This document shows, piece by piece, positions 1-5,754 of a stretch of DNA of 5,754 nt. The stretch comes from Gammaproteobacteria bacterium (GTDB lineage Bacteria > Pseudomonadota > Gammaproteobacteria > UBA9214): assembly GCA_030635865.1 (NCBI GenBank), contig DAOVYA010000112.1, forward strand, positions 1 to 5,754. The letters run 5' to 3'. Made by a program: the position numbers and the translations under genes. Positions within the stretch are counted from its first letter, which is position 1; each line of letters starts with the position of its first letter. The notes beneath the pieces are model-generated. The model was not told where the DNA came from, did not search any database, and saw only the letters and a list, made by a program, of their open reading frames with translations.

Positions 1-822
1 GATGATCCGATTACGGGTGTACCAACCGGTTTTGATGACCTTGACCGAATGACGGCGGGACTGCAGTCATCGGACCTGATTATCGTGGCCGGCCGTCCCT
101 CCATGGGCAAGACGACCCTGGCCGTGAACTTTGCCGAGAATGCGGCCATCAAGCATCAATTACCGGTTGCGATTTTCAGCATGGAAATGCCCGGTGAGCA
201 GCTGGCGCTGCGCATGATGTCCTCGCTTGGACATATCGACCAGCACAAGATCAGAACAGGCAGGCTGGAGGATGATGACTGGCCCAGGCTGACGTCGGCT
301 GTCAGCCTGCTGGACACGGCGCCGATCTTCATCGATGACACCCCGGCGCTATCACCGGTTGAACTGCGTTCACGTGCGCGACGTCTCAAGCGCGAGCACA
401 ACCTGGGTATGATTATCATCGATTACCTGCAGTTGATGCAGGTCAGTCATACACGGGAAAACCGTGCTACGGAGATTTCCGAAATATCCCGCAACCTGAA
501 GGCCCTGGCAAAAGAACTTGAAGTACCCGTGGTGGCACTCTCGCAGCTGAATCGAAGCCTGGAGCAACGTACCGACCGGCGGCCGGTGATGTCAGACCTG
601 CGCGAGTCGGGCGCCATCGAGCAGGATGCCGACGTCATCATGTTTATTTACCGTGATGAGGTCTATAACGAGGACAGTCCCCAAAAAGGATTGGCCGAGG
701 TTATTATCGCTAAACAGCGTAACGGACCCATCGGTAAGTGCCTGCTGACATTCCGTGGGCAGTTCACGCGTTTCGAAAATTATGCTGCGGATGCTTACTA
801 TCAGGACAGTGAATTTGCATGA
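1..822 (+). CDS. dnaB: Replicative DNA helicase DnaB, C-terminal part (5' truncated by window edge)
   Basis: Reading frame 1 is open from the first base, so the start codon lies outside the window; 273 residues remain of a protein usually about 450-470 long. What remains is the RecA-like motor domain of the hexameric helicase that unwinds DNA ahead of the replication fork. The Walker A motif GRPSMGKTT is at fragment residues 31-39, with the nucleotide-binding Lys at 37. The Walker B stretch IIIDYLQLM is at 138-146, with Asp at 141. Downstream are the typical DnaB segments [11 protein letters not shown] and [14 protein letters not shown], then AKQRNGPIG near the C-terminus. The N-terminal domain and linker, which bind primase and the loader, are not visible. 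No intein interrupts the Walker A loop or the other motifs seen, although DnaB is a common intein host. The stop overlaps the start of alr, suggesting co-transcription. The family assignment is certain. Confidence 0.97.
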   Translation, partial: DDPITGVPTGFDDLDRMTAGLQSSDLIIVAGRPSMGKTTLAVNFAENAAIKHQLPVAIFSMEMPGEQLALRMMSSLGHIDQHKIRTGRLEDDDWPRLTSAVSLLDTAPIFIDDTPALSPVELRSRARRLKREHNLGMIIIDYLQLMQVSHTRENRATEISEISRNLKALAKELEVPVVALSQLNRSLEQRTDRRPVMSDLRESGAIEQDADVIMFIYRDEVYNEDSPQKGLAEVIIAKQRNGPIGKCLLTFRGQFTRFENYAADAYYQDSEFA

Positions 823-1895
823 TGCGTCCGGCACTGGCACGTATCGATCTGCAGGCCCTTCAACATAATTTCAATCGTGTCCAGGCATTGGCCCCTGACA
901 GCAAGGTCATGGCCATTATCAAGGCCAATGCCTACGGCCACGGGCTGGTGCCGGTGGCACAGGCACTCACCGGGGCGGATGCCTTTGGTGTGGCATGCCT
1001 GGAGGAGGCGATTTCCCTGCGAGAAGCCGGTTTCAGCCAGCGTATCGTGTTGCTTGAAGGTCTGTTTGGCCAGGATGACCTCGCGTTGATTCATGGTTAT
1101 CAGCTGGACGTGGTGATCCACCATATCAGCCAGGTGGAAATGCTGGAGCAGGGCCGGCAGGCAGGGCCGCTGGATGTCTGGCTGAAGATTGATACCGGGA
1201 TGCACCGCCTCGGATTTGCCCCGGACCAGGTCGCGGTTGTGGCCGAACGTCTCGCAAGATTGCCGCAGCCCGTCTGTTTGCGCTACCTGTCTCATTTCGC
1301 CTGTGCCGATGAGCAGGAAAATCCTGCCACGCAGGCCCAGCTTGACCGCTTCGGGGAAATCTGTGCGGATTTAAAGGGAGAACGCAGTCTGGCCAATTCG
1401 GCGGCCGTGCTGGCCTGGCCCGCAAGCCACGGTGACTGGGTCCGCCCGGGCATCATGCTGTATGGCAGTTCGCCATTGCCGGGAAGCACTGCCCGGGATC
1501 TCGACCTGCAAGCTGTCATGACGCTTGCTACCCGCCTGATTGCTGTCAACCCGCACAACAGGGGCGATGCAATCGGCTATGGTGGTGACTGGACATGTCC
1601 TGAGGACATGCAGGTAGGGGTTGCGGCAATTGGTTATGGTGACGGTTACCCGCGTCATGCACCGAGTGGAATGCCGGTGCTGGTGAACGGGAAACGCAGC
1701 GCACTGATCGGGCGCGTTTCAATGGATATGATTTGTATTGATCTGAGTACACAGCCGGATGCAAAAGTCGGTGATGAAGTGATCCTCTGGGGCACGGATT
1801 TGCCGGTTGACGAAATCGCACAGCAGGCGGGCACAATTTCCTATGAACTGCTCTGCGGTGTAGGCAGCCGGGTGCAATTCAGCTATCTCTCCTGA
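819..1895 (+). CDS. alr: Alanine racemase (PLP-dependent)
   Basis: This enzyme interconverts L- and D-alanine in the cytoplasm and so supplies D-Ala for peptidoglycan. At 358 residues it matches the usual bacterial length (about 355-360). The N-terminal TIM barrel carries the PLP-binding motif [11 protein letters not shown], with the Schiff-base Lys at residue 35. The C-terminal domain carries the GYGDGYPR motif, whose Tyr273 corresponds to the second catalytic base, followed by GRVSMDM. Two ATG codons lie in tandem at 819 and 822. The first overlaps the dnaB TGA, and either could be used. A modest AGGA at 803-806 lies 12 bases before the first ATG, and translational coupling to dnaB is likely. 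Nothing is missing or odd. DadX, the catabolic paralogue, has the same fold, but the position after dnaB favours the biosynthetic Alr. Confidence 0.96.
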   Translation: MMRPALARIDLQALQHNFNRVQALAPDSKVMAIIKANAYGHGLVPVAQALTGADAFGVACLEEAISLREAGFSQRIVLLEGLFGQDDLALIHGYQLDVVIHHISQVEMLEQGRQAGPLDVWLKIDTGMHRLGFAPDQVAVVAERLARLPQPVCLRYLSHFACADEQENPATQAQLDRFGEICADLKGERSLANSAAVLAWPASHGDWVRPGIMLYGSSPLPGSTARDLDLQAVMTLATRLIAVNPHNRGDAIGYGGDWTCPEDMQVGVAAIGYGDGYPRHAPSGMPVLVNGKRSALIGRVSMDMICIDLSTQPDAKVGDEVILWGTDLPVDEIAQQAGTISYELLCGVGSRVQFSYLS

Positions 1896-1923
1896 ATGTT
1901 ATCTGCTGTTTTCAACTGACCAT

Positions 1924-3294
1924 ATGGCCAAACCCAGAACAATCTATCACTGCAGCGCCTGTGGCGCACAGTTTCCGCAGTGGGCGGGACAGTGTGGTGA
2001 CTGTGGCGCCTGGAATACCCTGGGTGAGGCGGTCGCTGCCGTAAAGCCTGCTACCGGGCGTTTTGCCGGTTTTCCCGGCAGCAGCAATGTCTCGGTTATA
2101 CAATTATCAGCTGTCACACCTAACGCACAAAAGCGCCATTCAACCGGCATGCAGGAACTTGATCGGGCCCTGGGAGGCGGCCTGGTACCGGGATCGGTAA
2201 TTTTGATTGGCGGTGATCCGGGAATTGGCAAATCCACCCTGCTGCTACAGGTTATGTCAACCTTGTCGGCGGCAATGCCCGCACTCTATGTCACGGGCGA
2301 GGAATCACCGGAACAAATAGCCATGCGTGCCGAACGGCTTGGTATCGCCGGTGACAATGTCCAGTTACTGTCAGAAACATCGGCGGAGCAGATAATTGCA
2401 ACGGCGTACAAGGAAAAACCCAGGGTAATGGTGCTGGATTCCATCCAGACCCTGTACACGGAGGCACTGCAGTCTGCTCCGGGTTCGGTCGCACAGGTCA
2501 GGGAGTGTGCGGCACAGTTGGTGCGCTTTGCCAAGCAGTCCGGTACGGCCATGTTCCTGGTGGGTCATGTTACCAAGGAAGGCACCCTGGCCGGGCCACG
2601 GGTACTGGAACACATGGTGGACACGGTGTTGTATTTTGAGGGCGATCCGGGCGATCGCTTCCGGATCCTGCGCGCCACCAAGAACCGCTTTGGTGCGGTC
2701 AATGAACTGGGCGTGTTTGCCATGACAGAGACCGGGCTGAAAGAGGTCAGCAATCCATCCGCGATTTTTCTTTCACGCCACGAGACGGCGGTGCCCGGCA
2801 GCGTTGTCATGGTGGCCTGGGAGGGAACGCGCCCCATGCTGATCGAGGTACAGGCACTGGTCGACCAGAGTCAGTTCGGGAATCCGCGCCGGGTTACACT
2901 GGGGCTGGAGCAGAACCGGCTGTCCATGCTGCTGGCGGTACTGCACCGTCATGGCGGGCTGACACTGGGTGACCAGGATGTATTCGTCAATGTGGTTGGA
3001 GGTGTCCGTGTCAGTGAGACGGCGGCAGACCTTGCAGTGTTGCTTGCGGTGATGTCGAGTTTCAGGGACCGTCCTTTGCCGGGGGATCTTGTCGTCTTCG
3101 GTGAAGTGGGACTATCGGGCGAGTTACGCCCGGTACCCAATGGCCAGGAGCGATTGCGCGAGGCTGCCAAGCACGGTTTCAAGCAGGCAATTATTCCGGC
3201 GGCCAACAAGCCCAGGCAGGCTGTGAAGGGGCTTGAAGTCACCGCTGCAAACCGCCTGTCAGAGGTGCTGGACAAGGTTGTCAGCGAATTCTGA
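1924..3294 (+). CDS. radA: DNA repair/recombination protein RadA (Sms)
   Basis: RadA is a RecA-like ATPase that drives branch migration of recombination intermediates and helps process stalled forks. The product has 456 residues, close to the roughly 460 of E. coli RadA. It begins with a four-cysteine zinc finger (Cys10, Cys13, Cys24, Cys27). The Walker A motif GGDPGIGKST is at 96-105, with Lys103, and the Walker B segment VMVLDS has Asp172. The RadA signature KNRFG is at 253-257. From about residue 335 to the end is a Lon-protease-like domain, including the GEVGLSGELRPV segment; in this family it acts structurally and not as a protease. The start is fixed by the usual short leader before the zinc finger. 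No clear Shine-Dalgarno sequence precedes it. It lies 28 bases after alr with no terminator between, so it is probably in the same operon. Confidence 0.97.
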   Translation: MAKPRTIYHCSACGAQFPQWAGQCGDCGAWNTLGEAVAAVKPATGRFAGFPGSSNVSVIQLSAVTPNAQKRHSTGMQELDRALGGGLVPGSVILIGGDPGIGKSTLLLQVMSTLSAAMPALYVTGEESPEQIAMRAERLGIAGDNVQLLSETSAEQIIATAYKEKPRVMVLDSIQTLYTEALQSAPGSVAQVRECAAQLVRFAKQSGTAMFLVGHVTKEGTLAGPRVLEHMVDTVLYFEGDPGDRFRILRATKNRFGAVNELGVFAMTETGLKEVSNPSAIFLSRHETAVPGSVVMVAWEGTRPMLIEVQALVDQSQFGNPRRVTLGLEQNRLSMLLAVLHRHGGLTLGDQDVFVNVVGGVRVSETAADLAVLLAVMSSFRDRPLPGDLVVFGEVGLSGELRPVPNGQERLREAAKHGFKQAIIPAANKPRQAVKGLEVTAANRLSEVLDKVVSEF

Positions 3295-3502
3295 TGTGGA
3301 TGCCGGGGAAATGGGCTTGCAATGACAGGTGAGTGACCTCGTGGTGACGCGTATAAATAATCCCCCCGTCTTTGCGAGGAACGCAGTGACGTGGCAATCT
3401 CATCAAGTCCGCTGCCAGCTTTACGAGATTGCCGCGCTTCGCTCGCAATGACGGGGTGGATGAACTCGCAATGACGGGGGAATGTGATGCCGGGGGGTGT
3501 TG
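3295..3502. other. Noncoding convergent intergenic region
   Basis: This 208-base stretch separates the 3' ends of radA (+) and msrB (-). I see no gene in it. It holds a long imperfect palindrome (3364-3456) with short degenerate copies of the palindrome's end on both sides. The ten-base word GATGCCGGGG occurs near each border (3299-3308 and 3486-3495). I see no stem followed by a T run that would make a standard intrinsic terminator for either gene. Confidence 0.8.
3364..3456. repeat. Long imperfect palindrome, dispersed intergenic repeat
   Basis: The outer arms 3364-3378 and 3442-3456 are reverse complements with one mismatch. The inner arms 3393-3401 (GGCAATCTC) and 3425-3433 (GAGATTGCC) match perfectly. 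The intervening parts of the arms differ in length, and a loop of about 23 bases remains. The TTGCGAG...GGCAATCTC layout is a pattern I know as a common interspersed element in proteobacterial genomes; that is memory, not a search. A partial copy of the right end (CTCGCAATGACGGGG) recurs at 3465-3479, and a weaker one (CTTGCAATGACA) at 3316-3327. Its location between two converging genes suits a transcript-end structure, but no T tract follows it. It could also be a remnant of a small non-autonomous mobile element. Confidence 0.75.
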
Positions 3503-3904
3503 TCAGTCTTCCTGTTTATCCAGGTTCAATGACAGCGAATTGATGCAGTAACGCTGTCCGGTCGGTGCCGGGCCGTCCTCAAAGACATGGCCAAGATGTG
3601 CCCCGCACTTCCTGCAGGTAACCTCGACACGCCTCATGCCGTGGCTGGTGTCCGTAATTATTTCCAGGTTTTCTTCCTCACCAGGCCGGGTAAAACTTGG
3701 CCAGCCACTGCCGGAATCAAATTTATCCCCGGAGCTGAACAGGGGCGCATTGCAACAAATGCATTTAAAGACCCCCTTGTCCTTGCAGTCATTGTAGATG
3801 CCGGTAAACGGGCGCTCTGTTCCCTTGCGGCGGGTTACCTCGTACTGTTCGGGCGTCAGTTGCTCACGCCATTCTGCATCGGTCTTGTCAACCTTGTCAG
3901 TCAT
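3503..3904 (-). CDS. msrB: Peptide-methionine (R)-S-oxide reductase MsrB
   Basis: MsrB reduces the R epimer of methionine sulfoxide in oxidised proteins, normally using thioredoxin. The product has 133 residues (E. coli about 137). The zinc ligands are two CxxC pairs: Cys48/Cys51 and Cys97/Cys100. The family segments [14 protein letters not shown] and [10 protein letters not shown] are present, and the catalytic Cys120 lies in RYCINS. The canonical resolving cysteine before GWPSF is Ser66 here (SGSGWPSF), while extra cysteines occur at 40 and 50. I chose the ATG at 3904-3902 because homology begins just after it ([19 protein letters not shown]). The frame stays open for 43 more codons upstream, but those overlap the preceding gene in another frame. 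The start overlaps the stop of the 88-residue gene by 8 bases, so translation is probably coupled. There is no signal peptide, so the protein should be cytoplasmic. Confidence 0.95.
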   Translation of the reverse strand: MTDKVDKTDAEWREQLTPEQYEVTRRKGTERPFTGIYNDCKDKGVFKCICCNAPLFSSGDKFDSGSGWPSFTRPGEEENLEIITDTSHGMRRVEVTCRKCGAHLGHVFEDGPAPTGQRYCINSLSLNLDKQED

Positions 3905-4163
3905 GCCCGTCTTTGCCCCCGGTATAGATGCGCGGTGCAGCGTTTTGCAGCTTGTCGAGAAATTCTCTTGCGGTGGCGACACCAATTTCGGCCTCGGCCC
4001 GTGCTTTTTGATCAGGGTCGTTTTGCGCAGCATTTTCAGCCCATTGCAGGAATTCCTGTACTTCGGTTTGTTGCCGGTCAGCCGGCAGGGACCTCAGGTA
4101 GTCGCTGGGGCGTGCCTTGACCCGGTTTCCTTCAATGACGTCCAGATTGAACAACAGTTTCAT
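3897..4163 (-). CDS. Small hypothetical protein between corB and msrB
   Basis: I do not recognise this 88-residue product. It starts with a short hydrophobic, possibly beta segment ([12 protein letters not shown]). A charged, probably helical body of about 60 residues follows, rich in Ala, Gln, Glu and Arg, with a short polar tail ending in GGKDGHD. There are no cysteines, no membrane segment and no convincing signal peptide. It looks real for three reasons. Its ATG overlaps the corB stop as ATGA at 4163-4160. An AAGGA Shine-Dalgarno sits at 4177-4173, nine bases before that ATG. Its stop overlaps the msrB start by 8 bases. Such packing suggests co-translation with both neighbours. The function is unknown; a link to MsrB or to the membrane protein is only inferred from position. 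Confidence 0.75.
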   Translation of the reverse strand: MKLLFNLDVIEGNRVKARPSDYLRSLPADRQQTEVQEFLQWAENAAQNDPDQKARAEAEIGVATAREFLDKLQNAAPRIYTGGKDGHD

Positions 4164-5458
4164 GCATTTGTTTCCTTGACTGTACTGTCCGCATGTTTAT
4201 TCAATGCCGGGTGTATGCGGACAGTCTTGACCATGTTTTCCTTGATCTGGATGATTTCTACCGGGTGATTATCCAGCAACAGGCTGGTGCCGGTTACCGG
4301 GATCATTTCAAGCTGCTCGGTAATCAGGCCATTCAGCGTTTTCGGGCCATCTGTAGCGAGTTCCATCTTCAGGGCCGCATTTAACGTACGGATATTGATG
4401 GAGCCCTCTACCAGCCAGCTGCCATCATCCTGGGCAATGATATCTTCAAAATGTGCCGCCGGATCAGAGGTGAATTCACCGACAATTTCTTCCAGGATAT
4501 CTTCCATGGTTACCAGGCCCTGGATATCGCCATACTCGTCAACTGCGAAACCAATACGGCGTTTCTCATGCTGGAAATTCAGCAATTGTTTGTTGAGCGA
4601 TGTGTTTTCGGGAATGAAATAGGGTTCGCGTGCAGCCTGTTGCAGTGAATCCTGGTCGAGTTCATTCCGGTACAGCAACGGCAGTACGTCACGCATGTGC
4701 AGGATACCGACTACCTGGTTGACGGTTTCCCTGTACAGGGGTAAACGGGTGTACTGACTTGCGGACAGGGTCTTGGTTGTCGTCTCCCAGTCATCATCAA
4801 GGTCGATGCCGGTTATTTCACTGCGCGGTACCATGATGTCTTCAACGGTCACTTTTTCCAGGTCCATCAGGTTTAACAGCATGGACTGGTGACGTTTGGG
4901 GATCAGGGCGCCGGCCTCTATGACCACGGTGCGCAATTCCTCATTGGTCAGTGCCTGGGAGGCCTGGTCCCCGGGTGATACACCGAACAGCTTCAGCACG
5001 ACGTTGGCGGCAGCATTTAACAGCCATACCAACGGGTAGAGCAGCTTCATTAACGGGATGTAGATCCAGGCCGCCGGAAAGGCGATACGTTCCGGGTGCA
5101 ATGCCGCGAGTGTTTTCGGTGTGACCTCGGCAAACAGCAGGATGACGACTGTCAGCAGCATGCCTCCGGCAAAGACATAACCGGCATCATTGTAGAGGCG
5201 CAGCGTGATCAGGGTCATCAGGATAGAGGCCAGTATGTTGACGAAATTGTTTCCCAGCAGGATCAGGCCAATCAGGCGGTCCTGGCGCTGCAACAGTGTC
5301 TGGACACGCAGGGCGCCCCTGTGTTGCTTGTCTGCAAGGTGGCGTAGCCGATAACGGTTCAGCGTCATCAGGCCGGTCTCGGAACCGGAAAAGAAGGCAG
5401 AGAGCAGTATCAGGAGAAACAGCGCCAGTAACAAAACGCTAAGCGGGACGTCGTCCAA
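4160..5458 (-). CDS. corB: CorB/YfjD-type CNNM membrane protein (HlyC/CorC family)
   Basis: This is an inner-membrane protein of the CNNM/CorC class, implicated in magnesium transport and in magnesium/cobalt homeostasis. It has 432 residues, close to E. coli YfjD. The N-terminal DUF21 membrane domain (about 1-160) has hydrophobic segments near 6-23, 62-86, 94-110 and 127-158. It contains the conserved stretches SGSETGLMTLNRYRL (24-38), GNNFVNILAS (69-78) and AEVTPKT (110-116). A CBS pair follows (about 205-330), with IMVPRSE at 208-214 and VDEYGDIQGLVTMEDILEEIVG at 306-327. The C-terminal CorC_HlyC domain runs from about 345 to 420. The start is TTG at 5458-5456, with AGAGG ten bases upstream; a stop lies in frame upstream and there is no ATG or GTG between them. 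The N-terminal length matches E. coli YfjD as I recall it. It is the first gene of a three-gene overlapping unit. The exact ion and direction of transport are not visible from sequence. Confidence 0.93.
   Translation of the reverse strand: MDDVPLSVLLLALFLLILLSAFFSGSETGLMTLNRYRLRHLADKQHRGALRVQTLLQRQDRLIGLILLGNNFVNILASILMTLITLRLYNDAGYVFAGGMLLTVVILLFAEVTPKTLAALHPERIAFPAAWIYIPLMKLLYPLVWLLNAAANVVLKLFGVSPGDQASQALTNEELRTVVIEAGALIPKRHQSMLLNLMDLEKVTVEDIMVPRSEITGIDLDDDWETTTKTLSASQYTRLPLYRETVNQVVGILHMRDVLPLLYRNELDQDSLQQAAREPYFIPENTSLNKQLLNFQHEKRRIGFAVDEYGDIQGLVTMEDILEEIVGEFTSDPAAHFEDIIAQDDGSWLVEGSINIRTLNAALKMELATDGPKTLNGLITEQLEMIPVTGTSLLLDNHPVEIIQIKENMVKTVRIHPALNKHADSTVKETNA
4173..4177 (-). promoter_or_regulatory. 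Shine-Dalgarno inside the corB 3' end, for the 88-residue gene
   Basis: AAGGA on the - strand lies nine bases before the ATG at 4163, within the last codons of corB. It is the main translational evidence that the small downstream gene is genuinely expressed, alongside the ATGA overlap. Confidence 0.6.
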
Positions 5459-5468
5459 GCGGGGACTG

Positions 5469-5473
5469 CCTCT
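5469..5473 (-). promoter_or_regulatory. Shine-Dalgarno for the TTG start of corB
   Basis: AGAGG on the - strand ends ten bases before the TTG at 5458. The spacing is slightly long but workable. It supports the TTG, because no ATG or GTG lies in frame between this codon and the upstream in-frame TAG. Confidence 0.5.
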
Positions 5474-5492
5474 ATTCGTTGAACAAGTCTAT

Positions 5493-5520
5493 ATATTACT
5501 GAAAACAGGGGTATAAATCA
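5493..5520 (-). promoter_or_regulatory. Possible sigma-70-like promoter for the corB unit
   Basis: On the - strand a TGATTT box (5520-5515) and a TAATAT box (5498-5493) are separated by 16 bases, about 35 bases upstream of the corB start. Both are weak matches to -35 and -10 consensus in an AT-rich patch. It is the best candidate in the upstream region, but low confidence. Confidence 0.25.
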
Positions 5521-5565
5521 GCCCCTTTAGCTAGTGAGTACCCCTCAAAAAAGAAGATTTTTCGC

Positions 5566-5589
5566 GCAAAGACGCAAAGGCGCCAAGAA
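5566..5589. repeat. Three 8-base tandem units (GCAAAGAC-like)
   Basis: Three adjacent degenerate units read GCAAAGAC (5566-5573), GCAAAGGC (5574-5581) and GCCAAGAA (5582-5589). I recall similar GCAAAG-type blocks as dispersed intergenic sequence in many environmental bacterial genomes; this is memory only. They lie upstream of the corB unit, but farther out than a normal promoter, so a regulatory role is unproven. Confidence 0.65.
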
Positions 5590-5603
5590 AAGATTATATT
5601 TAC

Positions 5604-5630
5604 CACAGAGATCACAGAGCACTCAGAGGA
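5604..5630. repeat. Three 9-base tandem units (CACAGAGAT-like)
   Basis: The units are CACAGAGAT (5604-5612), CACAGAGCA (5613-5621) and CTCAGAGGA (5622-5630). They share a CAGAG core and lie 14 bases from the 8-base block. The two blocks together probably form one dispersed intergenic element spanning about 5558-5633. Confidence 0.6.
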
Positions 5631-5642
5631 AACCTATCAGGG

Positions 5643-5754
5643 AACCTCTGATTAATTACCTTGCCGTCATCCCGGCGAATGCCGGGATCCAGAGGTTTCA
5701 ACGACATGGATTCCGGCTACCGGATCAAGTCCGGCACAGGCTGCGCCGGAATGA
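5643..5754. repeat. Palindromic REP-like element, possibly cut by window edge
   Basis: Several nested stems are visible. CCCGGC/GCCGGG (5671-5676 with 5681-5686) closes a GAAT loop, flanked by AACCTCTG/CAGAGGTT (5643-5650 with 5690-5697). TTCCGGC/GCCGGAA (5711-5717 with 5745-5751) encloses CCGGA/TCCGG (5720-5724 with 5730-5734). The two ends, GTCATCCCGGCG at 5665 and CGCCGGAATGA at the window end, are near-inverted copies, so the whole unit is one large palindrome. The GTCATYCCGGCG signature is common between genes in proteobacteria, by recollection. No transposase is visible. Confidence 0.7.

Larger units (their letters stand above)
5459..5754. other. Noncoding region upstream of corB
   Basis: I see no gene in this 296-base stretch. 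From left to right it holds the corB ribosome site and candidate promoter, a small AGGGG/CCCCT inverted repeat (5507-5511 with 5522-5526) overlapping that promoter, the 8-base and 9-base tandem blocks, and the palindromic element at the edge. The next gene lies beyond the window. Confidence 0.75.

Noticed and set aside
91..440. Intein insertion in dnaB
   Set aside because: The Walker A and Walker B regions, common intein sites in DnaB, are continuous and uninterrupted.
801..1295. Long open frame (164 codons) on the - strand, antisense to alr
   Set aside because: It lies inside the certain alr coding region, has no family motifs, and is the kind of open frame expected opposite a GC-rich gene.
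3364..3480. CRISPR-like repeats
   Set aside because: The copies are unequal, degenerate and mutually inverted, with no regular spacers and no cas genes.
3905..4033. N-terminal extension of msrB by 43 codons to an upstream ATG
   Set aside because: It overlaps the 88-residue gene in another frame, shows no family resemblance, and homology to MsrB begins only just after the internal ATG at 3904.
3587..4120. Long open frame (177 codons) on the + strand, antisense to msrB and the small gene
   Set aside because: It is opposite the zinc-cysteine and catalytic codons of a clear msrB and has no recognisable domain.
5507..5526. AGGGG/CCCCT hairpin as an intrinsic terminator
   Set aside because: The stem is only five pairs with a ten-base loop. 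On the - strand it is followed by just GTTTT, and it overlaps the candidate corB promoter with no gene upstream in the window to terminate.

Overview
The window looks like ordinary core chromosome of a gammaproteobacterium. The evidence is the gene order dnaB-alr-radA, a CorB/YfjD-type protein that closely follows the Escherichia coli YfjD pattern as I remember it, moderately GC-rich coding sequence, and gene lengths very near the E. coli ones. I cannot name a genus. The dispersed palindromes between genes are of kinds I associate with environmental proteobacteria.

Layout. Positions 1-822 hold the C-terminal 273 codons of the replicative helicase dnaB, whose 5' part lies outside the window. 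Its stop overlaps the start of alr (alanine racemase, 819-1895). After a 28-base gap comes radA (1924-3294), encoding the recombination branch-migration ATPase. These three genes are on the + strand and probably form one transcription unit. Positions 3295-3502 are noncoding and contain a long imperfect palindrome with degenerate partial copies around it. Next, on the - strand and convergent with radA, is a tight three-gene unit read from right to left: corB (4160-5458, TTG start), an unrecognised 88-residue gene (3897-4163), and msrB (3503-3904). Both junctions overlap, so translation is probably coupled. Positions 5459-5754 hold the presumed corB promoter region, two short tandem-repeat blocks (8-base and 9-base units), and a palindromic REP-like element that runs to the window edge.

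How the genes relate. DnaB and RadA act in replication and recombination, and Alr supplies D-alanine for peptidoglycan. This is a historically clustered housekeeping group rather than a pathway. The - strand unit joins a membrane protein of the CNNM/CorC class (magnesium/cobalt homeostasis) to a methionine sulfoxide repair enzyme through a small unknown protein.

I found no mobile element with a transposase, no CRISPR array, no RNA gene and no convincing new system. The points most worth a second look are the small coupled gene, the missing canonical resolving cysteine in MsrB, and the stacked repeats in the two intergenic regions.
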